From positions 37,501 to 101,500 of the forward strand of contig CAUYUJ010019263.1 of assembly GCA_963575745.1 (NCBI GenBank): a DNA stretch of 64,000 bases, in the 5' to 3' direction. Shown piece by piece: positions 11,390 through 19,635 of the stretch (position 1 is the first letter of the stretch; each line of letters starts with the position of its first letter). The stretch comes from Prorocentrum cordatum. Its lineage: Eukaryota; Sar; Dinophyceae; Prorocentrales; Prorocentraceae. Below the pieces are notes generated by a model, which was given only the letters and a program-made list of their open reading frames with translations, was not told where the DNA came from and did not search any database. Both the position numbers and the translations under genes were made by a program.

Positions 11390-11710
11390 AGGGGGGGGAG
11401 GGGAGGGGGAGGAGGAGGAGGAAGAAGAGGAGGAGGCGAGGACTTAGCACTCGCTGCTACTGCAGGGAGGCGTGGGGGGAAACGGGTGGGGCAGGCACGA
11501 GGAGAGGAGGGGGAGGAGGGGAGGAGGATGAGGAGGAGGTGCGGAGGAGGAGGCGGAGAGGTGGTTTGGAGGAGGACGAAGAGGAGGACCTGTTTTCCAC
11601 CACCACCACCACAAGTAGGAGGGCAGGAGGAGGAGGAGGAGGACGAAGAGGAGGAGGAGGAGGAGGAGGAGGAGGAGGAGGAGGAGGAGGAGGAGGAGGG
11701 CAACAGCAAC
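11390..11710. repeat. GGA-rich triplet tract
   Basis: Dominated by GGA, GAG and GGG triplets, with a pure GGA run at 11640-11700 and a short CAC run near 11602. The Glu/Gly, Ser and Pro ORFs here are low-complexity artefacts. Confidence 0.9.
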
Positions 11711-11997
11711 GGCAGCGAGACGAACAAAAACGACGCTCTGGGTCCAGACCTGCCGAGAGCCTCGGAGGCCGAGCCCCGGCAGTGCCTGGGCCAAGCGAAT
11801 CGGGGGCAGCGATAGGGGGGGGATAGGCATACAGTGCCGTTTTTAATGCATGCTCCGCGTGCGGATCATGTATTAAAAGTGCAGGGATTTAGTGTTAAAC
11901 ACAACCATGAGTTCGTGCACAACCTTATTCATAAATTAGTCAAATATTAAAAGTTCTATGCTTTTTTTAAATCCTATGTATTAGAAATTGCCCTGTA

Positions 11998-12149
11998 GGG
12001 GGGATGCATCGACCCCCCATCGCTGATTGATCGCCGATAGGGGCCCGACAGCCCCAACCTGCCCAGGAACGTGCGGGTTCACTACCGGGGGGCCCGTCGC
12101 CGATCTATCGGCGCCGTGTCGCCCATTCGAGGTCGATGTTTCCCCCCCC
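11998..12149. mobile_element. MITE-C copy 1
   Basis: Left end GGGGGGATGCATCGACC and right end GGTCGATGTTTCCCCCC are inverted. A second copy with the same internal landmarks (GATTGATCG, CGATAGGGG, GCCGATCTATCGGCG) lies at 45077-45214. About 150 bp, non-coding. It follows an AT-rich patch at 11830-11990 that contains no recognised feature. Confidence 0.7.
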
Positions 12150-12190
12150 TGTGCCTCTCCCCCCCTGTCGTTGCCCCTCGCCGCAGAGCC

Positions 12191-12547
12191 ATGGCCGACT
12201 ACGCCGCGGTCGCGGGGCCCCGGGCGGCCGCGGACGCCGGGGCCCCGGGGGCCAGCGGCACCGAGGCCCCCGCCGAGGCGCCGGCCGCCGACCGAGGGAG
12301 GCTGCCGCGGCGGGCGTGCGTCGTCGCCGTGTGCTGCACTGCGGTGGCCTGTCGAGCAGTGGCGAAGCGTCTCGGCTCGCCTATGGGCCTACCCAAGCAT
12401 GTTCCGAGAACCTTTTGCGGCTTGCACGGGATGCTCTTAGACCATTTCTGGTTGAGGCGTCTTGCTTTAAAACAATCGCGTCAAGGTTCTCAGAACATTG
12501 CTCTTGTTCTTGGAACACTTTTGGTTTCTAAAAGCATTTCGTGGTAG
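12191..12547 (+). CDS. Ala-rich ORF, possible first exon
   Basis: An ATG at 12191 opens MADYAAVAGPRAAADAG and then an Ala/Pro/Gly-rich stretch, a short hydrophobic segment (CVVAVCCTAVACRAVA) and about 50 mixed residues to a stop at 12547. Dinoflagellate proteins often start with such GC-rich leaders, and the retrocopy at 58-60 kb has a similar one. No domain, partner or homologue is recognised, and high GC alone can keep a frame open. It may be nothing. Confidence 0.2.
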   Translation: MADYAAVAGPRAAADAGAPGASGTEAPAEAPAADRGRLPRRACVVAVCCTAVACRAVAKRLGSPMGLPKHVPRTFCGLHGMLLDHFWLRRLALKQSRQGSQNIALVLGTLLVSKSISW

Positions 12548-12616
12548 GACTATAAGAATGCTGGGACGGTCGGTCCCTGCTCAAGGTCTAGGCCTCCTAG
12601 ATGGGTCGGAGCAGGT

Positions 12617-12781
12617 GGGGTCGGAGGATCACGCCGCATCGCCGATGCATCGCCGATGCGGCTCGATGCGGAGGCCGTTCTTCTCCACGCCGATTCGTCG
12701 CCGACTCATCGCTAGTGCATCGCCGCTGCGTCGCCAGTGCATCGCCCATGTATCGGCGATGCTGCGCGGTCCTCCGACCCC
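12617..12781. mobile_element. 165-bp hairpin element (MITE-F)
   Basis: The ends GGGGTCGGAGGATCACGC and GCGCGGTCCTCCGACCCC are inverted with two mismatches. The interior is a run of GCATCGCCGATGC-like units on both arms. Partial relatives lie at 8345-8410 and 10385-10480. Non-coding; transposon identity is inferred from the termini. Confidence 0.55.
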
Positions 12782-12849
12782 ATCCACGGTGGGTTCATGC
12801 GGCTTTGGCGCGCCGGCGAAGACGTTCAAGGTTGAAGTCTCACGCGGAT

Positions 12850-12985
12850 TTTTCTTCTCCGCCTCTTCCTCATCTTTCTCCTCCTTCTTCTTTTTCTTCT
12901 TCTTATTCTTCTTCTTCTTCTTCTTCTTTTTCCTCCTCCTCCTCCTTTTCCTTCTCTTCCTCCTCCTTTCGCACTGGGGGTCCCT
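12850..12985. repeat. TTC/CCT pyrimidine tract
   Basis: A run of TTC, TCC and CTT triplets. The Ser/Phe and Lys/Arg ORFs through it are artefacts. Confidence 0.9.
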
Positions 12986-14249
12986 TTGCATCGGGCGCAT
13001 CGTGATCGAGAGCCGGCGCACCCCACCCACCCCAAGCACGATCCACCGCTCAGTGGTGGCTGCTCCCAGAAAGGAGGGGGTGCACCAACTGGGACCGCTA
13101 GAATCCGTTATCAGGGACCACCAGGGCGAACGCGGCGACGAACGGGACTGCACGACCAGATTGCAGTGGACAGGCTGCGCCAACAATTGACGGGAGAGGG
13201 ACGAGCATTATGATGTTCCGACCTACTTTAGCCTTGACCACCAGAAAGAATTTCGAGCGCACCCCAAAACTCGACGGTTTTCACGTGTCGGGCCCTGGGA
13301 GACACTGTTTCGACACTCTTTCGACACGGAGCTCGAAGCTATTTCTGGGATGTGGTCCTTAAGTACGATGGGAGCAACAGAAGACGAGCACCGAAGGCGG
13401 CAGGGCCATCGGGATCAGAGGGTGAAGGTTGGCAAGGAGCATGAGGCCGCTCCCTGCTGCCTGCTGGCTCCTGGCACCGTGCCCGTGCCATTGGCGCGCG
13501 GTGGGGGCCTCTACAACTTCTGCAGCTGCTCCTCTGTGGCAGGGCCAGCACCACAAGCATCACGACTGGGCGACCAGTGTTCTGCAGCTGGTCCTGGCCG
13601 CCCACACTGTCCATGCAACCCCACAGCGCGCACGCGTGGCTCGCGAGCCTGCCCCGCGCCATCCCGCCAACCCCGCCCGCGCCACCCTCGCCCATACTTC
13701 GCTCGCCATGCGCGCTGCCAAGACTCTACAGCGAAAGGGAGCCAGCTGCAAGCCTCACATCCATGTCGTGGCCGCCGCAGTTGCGGACACGAGCGAGGGG
13801 GGGCGGGGGGCCGCCCAGCCCGCGAGGCTCGGAGGCACATTCAAATCGGCCCGACGCAGGCGCAGATGCCGAGCATCAGCTCCGCGGCCTCGCTCCGGGC
13901 CCCGGGCCTCGCGGAGGCGCGGCCCCGTGCAACAGACACAGAACGGACGCGTCGGGCCGCCGGGGGCTCCGAGACCCGTCGGAGGTTCGAAGATGGGGTC
14001 CCCAAGGATGAGGGTTCTGAGGACGAGGTGCCTGACATCATGGAAGCCCACCCTTTTTATTGGGGGGGGGGCACCCCGTCAGCCAGTATGACCGCCCCCT
14101 GAATTTTGTTCTTGTTCGGGTGTGCTCGCACCCGTCCTTTCGCGGCCGCGCTCTGAGGCAGCACCCAACATGATGGACCCACGAACCCGGAAAGGGATAT
14201 AGACATGTGGAGCATGGACACGTTTTCATGATACCCAACTGGGCAACAC
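12986..14249. other. No confident gene
   Basis: GC-rich with open frames on both strands. The minus strand at 14041 has a short ATG frame, MSGTSSSEPSSLGTPSSN, of 60-odd residues, which could be a first exon but matches nothing known to me. ATCATGGAAGCCCACCC at 14038 recurs at 15463, so part of this is dispersed repeat. Confidence 0.4.
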
Positions 14250-14393
14250 CTCACGAAACATCCCACGAGACACCTCACGAAACAGCCCACGAGACACCTC
14301 ACGAAACATTCCACGAGACACCTCACGAAACATTTCACGAGACACCCCGCGAAACATTCCACGAGACACCCCACGAAACATTCCACGACGACA
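14250..14393. repeat. 24-bp tandem repeat, six copies
   Basis: Six near-identical units of the form CACCTCACGAAACATTCCAC plus GAGA. Each is a doubled 12-mer; one frame reads PHET/FHET repeats. It directly precedes the next minisatellite. Confidence 0.93.
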
Positions 14394-14403
14394 GGCAACC
14401 ACT

Positions 14404-15006
14404 CAACCAAGGCGGTGTGGTCGTGCTGGGGAGTGGTCGTGCTGGGGTGTGGTCGTGCTGGGGGGTGGTCGTGCTGGGGGTGGTCGTGCTGGGGGGGTGG
14501 TCGTGGGGGGTGGTCGTGCTGGGGCGTGGTCGTGCTGGGGCGTGGTCGTGCTGGGGCGTGGTCGTGCTGGGGCGTGGTCGTGCTGGGGCGTGGTCGTGCT
14601 GGGGTGTGGTCGTGCTGTGGTAAGGTCGTGCTGGGGTGCGGTCGTGCTGGGGTGTGGGGTGCTGGGGTGTGTGTCGTGCTGTGGGTGTGGTCGTGCTGGG
14701 GTGTGGTCGTGCTGGGTTGTGGTCGTGCTGGGGCGTGGTCGTGCTGGGGTGGGGTCGTGCTGGGGTGGGGTCGTGCTGGGGTGTGGTCGTGCTGGGGCGT
14801 GTGTGTGGTGGCGTGCTGGGACGTGTGGGGGTGGTGTGGGGTGGTGAGCGTGCGTGCTGGGTGTGAGGTCGTGCTGGGGTCGTTGGGGTGTGGTCTGGGG
14901 TAGGGTCGTGCTGGGGTGGGGTCGTGCTGGGGTGGGTGTCGTGCTGGGGTCTGGTCGTGCTGGGGTGTGGTCGTGCTGGGGTATGGTCGTGCTAGGGTGG
15001 GGTCGT
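14404..15006. repeat. 16-17-bp minisatellite (GGTCGTGCTGGGGTGT)
   Basis: About 600 bp of GGTCGTGCTGGGGYGT with minor variants. All frames are open, giving spurious Cys/Trp/Gly ORFs on one strand and His/Pro/Thr ORFs on the other. Confidence 0.95.
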
Positions 15007-15007
15007 G

Positions 15008-15276
15008 CATTTCGCTCGAGACATCCTGCCAAAATTCCAGGAAATCGTACAAAAACAAAGGAATTAGTCGAGACATCATCGAAATTCCTTCGCGCGGGGC
15101 GCTTTTCCGCGTCGCGGTCGGCTCTGCAAAACAAGCGTTTCGCTCGAGACATCCTCGGCAAACTCTGCGGAGCAAGCGTTTCGCTCGAGACATCCTCAAC
15201 ACACGAAAAAGTGGCCCGCACCCTGTGATTTATCGATCGGGATTTCAAAAACAAGCGTTTCGCTCGAGACATCCTC
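15008..15276 (-). repeat. Cluster of GGATGTCTCGAGCGAAACG motifs
   Basis: On the plus strand CGTTTCGCTCGAGACATCC occurs at about 15135, 15176 and 15255, with a shorter form at 15010 and a partial one near 15066. On the minus strand these read GGATGTCTCGAGCGAAACG, also present at 47056-47076 and 47124-47144. The spacer sequences differ, so it is a shared short motif rather than a simple tandem repeat. Confidence 0.8.
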
Positions 15277-15589
15277 AAATTTTAATTCGCCGGCCTCCTT
15301 CGACCTCGTTATTTATCAGGGAAAAAATTCGCCGGCCTCCTTCAAGTTGGCACCGGGGGACAGGTTTACCCACTAAAAGAGAACCCTGGGCTCATGCCCT
15401 TTCCGGGAAAAAGGACAGGCCACTAGTCCAGCGGCCTCGCGAGCGGCCCTGGCGGACCCCAGATCATGGAAGCCCACCCTTGGACCCCTTCCTGTCCTTA
15501 GGACCCCATTTCTCAAGATCCCGTCGTTGAACCACCGAGTCCTGCTTCGGTGATCCATTCTCACGTCGTCCGGCTGTCCGTGGGGGGTG
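15277..15589. other. Unassigned
   Basis: Contains two CGCCGGCCTCCTTC strings at about 15290 and 15330 and the second copy of ATCATGGAAGCCCACCC (15463). No gene or element termini recognised. Confidence 0.4.
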
Positions 15590-15810
15590 GGGGATGGATG
15601 AGGCAGAGGAGCACGAGGAGGAGAGGCGGAGGCGGCGGAGGAGTGCGGAGGAGGGGGAGAAGCAGGGGGAGGATGACGAGGGAAGGAGTGGGGGGAAGGA
15701 GGAGAAGCAGCGGGAGGAGGAGCGGGAGGACGAGGAGGATGCAACACACCGTCCTCCTCCTCCTCCTCCAACTCCTCCTCCTCCTCTTCCTCCTCCTCTT
15801 GGATCATGGA
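15590..15810. repeat. AGG then CCT triplet tract
   Basis: AGG/GGA-rich to about 15750, then CTCCTC-rich to 15805, so the two halves are inverse complements and could fold. Low-complexity ORFs only. Confidence 0.85.
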
Positions 15811-16500
15811 GAAGAGGCCAGAGATGAGAATTGGCAAGGGGGGCTGGATACACTGAGGAGAGGCGCGCGATATGGGCGAGGGCAAATACGAGAACGACAC
15901 AACTCAAGGGGCCCTGGGACACACAAACAAACAGGCACAAATAACAGGATCCCCAACCTTTTCCAATACTTTCTGGGTTTTTGTCTTGCCCCCCACTTCC
16001 CATAGTTTCCCATCTTTCCCTGGGAGTCGACGATTACTTGTGTCTGTGTGTTTTTCCCCTCCTGAAGCAAAGATGAAAACGATCCAACCTCTTCACGCGA
16101 CGAACGTGGCGATGAACAGCGCTCCAATGGCCAGCTTGCTCGAACACATACTGTACTTAGAGCGGGCGGGCTCTTACCTCATGTAAGGCCTCGGCTGATC
16201 GAGGGCCATGTCGCTTCTGGTTCCCAATGCGTCGATGTCTGTCATGTGATTGGCTCGTGCGGGGGGTCGCCAACTACGGCAAAGCGCTGCTGTGGTTTGC
16301 AGCGTGGTGGGAAGAAATAGCGACGTGGTCGGATATTACACCATATGTAGCTCATACTCTAGCTCCTGCGTCTCCATACGCTTGCAGAGGAGAAGAAATA
16401 ATAACATCTTTTGGCCTTGGGCACTTGGGGTTTCACCCGGTAGCCTCGAATTCTCACCTCAGAGGGGCAATAAAGAACATTTCAGCCTTTGGACGGCGGA
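15811..16500. other. No gene recognised
   Basis: Mixed-composition DNA downstream (3') of the minus-strand coiled-coil gene; it may include its 3' UTR. No repeats, RNA genes or coding motifs are identified. Confidence 0.5.
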
Positions 16501-17545
16501 TCAGTATAGAAAATTCCTGGCCTTGGCGTTCAGCTGCTTGGACTCGTGCTGCATCTTGCCCATCAGATTCGAAAGTGCCTTGACGTCGCCCCTCTGAATG
16601 CTACCAATCGCCTCATTCAGCTCGGCCAACTCTGCAACTTTGACTGCGCGCGCCTTCTTGTAGCTCCGCGTCGCCTGCTTTCTCAACATGGTCAACATCT
16701 CCTGACCCTGCTGAGTGGCGTCCTTCTTGCCCTGCGTGGGCACTTCCTTGTCCGCTACCGTCTCCAGCTCGCCGTCACGCTTCTTCTCGTCGGAGTCGAG
16801 GCGCTCCAGGGCGGCGGTCAGATTCTCGGCGCGGGCTCGCAGGTCGGCCACAACGTGCTTCAGGGACGCCTGCACCTGCGAGGGCGCCGGCGCGTGCTGC
16901 TTGTCGGCCGCCGTCGGCGCCGATGCGACGGACTTGGCCATGGCCTCGAGGCTGGCCAGCTCGGCCTCCTGCTGCCGGGCTTCCTCCCTGGACCCGCCCT
17001 CCGCCTTCCCCGCCGTCTCGAGGATGTCCTTCTGCATCTGGGCATCCTTCAGCATGGCCTCGTCCTTGGCCAGCATGGCTCTCTTTTGTTTCAGCTCCCC
17101 CCTCAGCGCCGCGACGTGGGCCGCCACGCCGCCCTCCTTTACCTCGGCAGCCTTCTCCCTCGCCAGGGCGCCCTTGGCGGCCTCCTCCCACCTGCCCTTT
17201 CAGGCTCTGCAACGACGAGATGGCGCGGCCCACGAGCCTCATCTTCTCGGCCTTGGAACCGCTCCCCGATTCGACCTGCTGCGCGGCCCGCTCCACTTCC
17301 AGCGCTACCTGCTGGGCGGCGCTGGCCATGCCCGGGCTCATCTGGGGGCTCGAGCTCAGCTTGGCGAGGGCCTTCTCCACGGCGCTGATGGCCGCGACAG
17401 CGGCAGTGGCTTCGCTCGACTTCCTCGACGGACTCGCCGCATGGAGGGCGGTCGTGCTGCTTCGGGGCGGACTTGCATCGTCAGCGGCACCTCCGGCAAG
17501 GAGGCGCGCGACCAGCACCAGTGCCAAGCTCGCTCTGGTGCACAT
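16501..17545 (-). CDS. Secreted coiled-coil protein, one frameshift
   Basis: An ATG at 17545 opens MCTRASLALVLVARLLAGGA, a good signal peptide (positive N-terminus, hydrophobic core, small residues before a cleavage site near residue 22). A Ser/Ala-rich stretch and a helical segment (LAKLSSSPQMS ... VERAAQQVES) follow. At about 17190 the frame breaks: a one-base change in GTGGGAGGAGGCC moves translation into the frame that reads AAKGALAREKAAEVKEGG and continues to a stop at 16501. This second part is highly charged and helical (LRGELKQKRAMLAKDEAMLK, LRKQATRSYKKA) and ends QLNAKARNFLY. With the frames joined it is about 348 residues, probably entering the ER. No catalytic domain is visible and I do not recognise a named family. 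The break may be a sequencing error, a non-canonical intron or early decay. It is the best host-gene candidate in the window. Confidence 0.6.
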
Positions 17546-17715
17546 GTTGCTGGGGAAGCTGCGTTGGCACGGGCTGGCGGCAGAAGCAAGCGAGCACGAG
17601 GCCACGGGCGCGCTGCCCGCACCGCTTGCCCGCGTCAGAACGGCTGGAGCCGGAGCTGCGGGGGGAGGAGCACGAGGAGATCAGGGGACGTCGAGTGATC
17701 ACCTCACATGGGGGT

Positions 17716-17762
17716 GTCCAAGAGGGGGGACTCCAAGAGGGGGGACTCCAAGAGGGGGGTTC
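17716..17762. repeat. AGAGGGGGGACTCCA tandem repeat, three copies
   Basis: Three near-identical 15-16-bp units in succession. It lies just upstream of the coiled-coil gene; no function is suggested. Confidence 0.85.
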
Positions 17763-17894
17763 GCAAATCATGGCCCGAGGCATGTACGCGGCCCAGGGGG
17801 GGGGAGCGGGGGAGGGGACGTATCGAAATAAGAAGGGGCGCCATGAAATCTGGGGAGACATCATATGGCCCTGGCCATGACATCCCACCCCCCA

Positions 17895-18300
17895 GGCATC
17901 ACCCCCTCTTTCGGGGATCTTCTGACCCGGGCCAATCCAGACCCGGGTCAGCCAGGACTTGCAGAATCCTGCAAGATCCTGCACCCAAGCCTGGGCCAAT
18001 CCTGCAGGATCCTGCAAGATCCTGCGCCCAAGCCCGGGCCAGTGCGACCCGGGCCCTGCACGAGCCTGCAACATCTGGCGCTCCGGCTGACCCCGTTAAA
18101 ACAGGGCTAGGATCGGGATACATCGCTCCAGAGCGCTCCGGAGCGCTCTCAGAGCGTTCCGGAACGCTCTGGAGCGGCCGCGGCGCCCAATACGTCCTCC
18201 AAACCCGCCGATTCTCAGAGATTTCGAGTTACCCCGATCCGATTTTGTCCCGATCTTCGCGTCGTTTTACCCGTTTGCCTTGACCCCCGTCTCCAGGCCC
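17895..18300 (+). repeat. Dispersed repeat R-CTG copy 1, split by MITE-B
   Basis: It starts near GGGGATCTTCTGACCCGGG and runs through multiple CCTGCAGGATCCTGC-like units to CTCCGGCTGACCCCGT, then resumes after the inserted element with CCCGTTTGCCTTGACCCCCG. Copies 2 (41078-41312) and 3 (45449-45655) have the same start and an uninterrupted end, so they serve as empty sites for the MITE-B insertion. Confidence 0.8.
18097..18269. mobile_element. MITE-B copy 1, 173 bp, TSD CCCGT
   Basis: Begins TAAAACAGGGCTAGG and ends CGTCGTTTTA, with a 6-bp terminal inverted repeat TAAAAC/GTTTTA. It is flanked by CCCGT on both sides (18092-18096 and 18270-18274). The interior holds a perfect 20-bp palindrome AGAGCGTTCCGGAACGCTCT. 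A copy of identical length lies at 41845-42017. No coding capacity. Confidence 0.85.
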
Positions 18301-18494
18301 CCGACTCCTGGGCCGCCCTCGGCACCCCGGCCCTGCCGAGGCCCGTCCTGCGCCCGGGGATCGGCGGCGTGCGCCCTCTCGGCTTGGCCAGGGAGGCGCG
18401 TGCGCCGATCGTGGGCCAGGGAGCGGCCAGGGCCAGGCTCGCTGCTGGAGTGGTCGAGCGTCGTCTCCCACGGAAGACAGGAAGTGGTGCTACC

Positions 18495-18673
18495 CATCGG
18501 TCGGAAGAGGCAGGCAGAAGCACGAGGTAGGAAGGCGGCGGAGGTATGTTGGGCTCGGGCCCGCCCAGAGAGCAGCAAAGCGCAGCAAGAGCAGATCGAT
18601 TATTGAAGTAGGAAGGCGCTTGAAGTAGATTTGGTTCTGGGAATCCAGAAATACCTACTTTCAACGACCGATG
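18495..18673 (+). repeat. Dispersed repeat, second copy of 6.1-kb module
   Basis: Matches the reverse complement of 6110-6290: CATCGGTCGGAAGAGGCAGG at the start, AGTAGGAAGGCG in the middle and ACTTTCAACGACCGATG at the end. Non-coding. Confidence 0.7.
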
Positions 18674-19129
18674 TGTACCGCTGCAGCCTGGGCCTCATCT
18701 TAGGACCTGCGCTCTGCGCCCGCCGTTTGGAGTGGCACCCTGGCCCCACCGCGGGCCACTTCTCTGGATCCGAGCCCTTCCTCATTGCTGTCGCCCGCCC
18801 CCCCCCCTTCCCCTCCTCCGCTTTCCCCTGACCCTCCTGCTCCTTCCGCTCCTTCCGCTCCAGTTCCTGCTGCTGCTGTTCCTTGTCGTCCTCCTCCCCT
18901 TTTCCTTCGCCTTCTTTTCCTTCTTTTCCTCCTGCTCATGCCTTACTTTCTCCTTGAGTGTGCGCAATTCTATTTTTCCGATCGCGCATAACGCGATTGG
19001 GCCCTTTTTGGAATTCCAGGTCCGCTATGACATGCATCGGATGATAACATGAACATCAGCGCAATGGGAAGGGACGGGTGGGAGGGGTAGGATGTCAGAT
19101 ATGGCGCGCGCGCACCTATCTTGTCCTCC
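18674..19129. other. No gene; pyrimidine-rich part
   Basis: 18790-18960 is CCT/TTC-rich low complexity. The remainder is unremarkable mixed sequence upstream of the LTR element. Confidence 0.5.
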
Positions 19130-19195
19130 TCCCTCTCTCTCTCTCTCTCTCTCCCTCTCCCTCTCCCTCCTCCTCCTCCTCCTCCTCCTCCTCCT
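19130..19195. repeat. CT then CTC microsatellite, LTR insertion target
   Basis: (CT)n, CCCTCT and (CTC)n runs ending exactly at the 5' LTR. CTC repeats resume directly after the 3' LTR at 26685, so the retrotransposon sits inside this microsatellite. Confidence 0.9.
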
Positions 19196-19265
19196 TGCGG
19201 GAGGGAGGGTTGCTGCCACGCTGCGGTTTGGCTCAAGGCCCGCAAAAGGCCCGCGCGCTCCCGCA
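19196..19265 (+). repeat. 5' LTR, 70 bp
   Basis: Starts TGCGGGAG and ends CTCCCGCA, a perfect 8-bp inverted terminus with canonical TG...CA. It is identical over all 70 bp to 26615-26684. It contains TTTGGCTCAAG at 19227-19237, identical to the last 11 nt of the dinoflagellate spliced leader. No TATA box is visible. This is far shorter than usual LTRs of a few hundred bp. Confidence 0.92.
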
Positions 19266-19277
19266 GGTTATGAGCCC
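19266..19277 (+). other. Primer-binding site, half-tRNA-Met type
   Basis: GGTTATGAGCCC follows the LTR with no gap. It is complementary to GGGCUCAUAACC, the anticodon arm of yeast-type initiator tRNA-Met, not to a tRNA 3' end. Copia and Ty5 prime from such a half tRNA. The next bases (CCGCGCGAGC) could extend pairing, but this organism's tRNA is not in the window. Confidence 0.75.
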
Positions 19278-19288
19278 CCGCGCGAGCG

Positions 19289-19635
19289 ATGGCGATCGAT
19301 TTCCAGGATGTGCCAGTGCCTGATCCCGATTTCGATCCTGATCTTGATGATCCTCCCGCTGCTGATCGGTTGAATTCGAGAGTACTGACGCGATCGTCTA
19401 CACGATCTTTTTCACCCCCTGCGCCGCAAACGACGGCACACAGGGCCGAAAACCCGGGCGTTGTCTCGGACAGTCGTGCTGCTGCGTCACGGCCGGCTGG
19501 AAGAGCGGCGTCGGGAGTTTCCCAGGATTTCTACACAGGAACTCCACCGCACACAGAGAGAGTTCCAGGACACGCTGACCACACACACCACACGCACTGC
19601 AGAGCCCGAGCGCCCTGGACGCCAGCACCTTCCTC
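19289..19635 (+). pseudogene. Gag N-terminus, out of frame with main ORF
   Basis: The first ATG after the primer site opens MAIDFQDVPVPDPDFDPDLD, an acidic leader, and continues to the first SRAAASRPA motif. In the four other motif copies GGCTG is followed by A, but here by an extra G at about 19500. Skipping one G leads into a frame reading ERRREFPRISTQELHRTQRE, which looks like genuine helical Gag. A second shift near 19580-19610 is needed to reach the main frame. Either the element has lost its original start and now begins at the ATG at 19636, or two single-base errors exist in the sequence. Confidence 0.6.

Noticed and set aside
15008-15202. Protein starting with MSRAKR
   Set aside because: The peptide is the translation of a dispersed DNA motif found in unrelated contexts, with no coding continuation.
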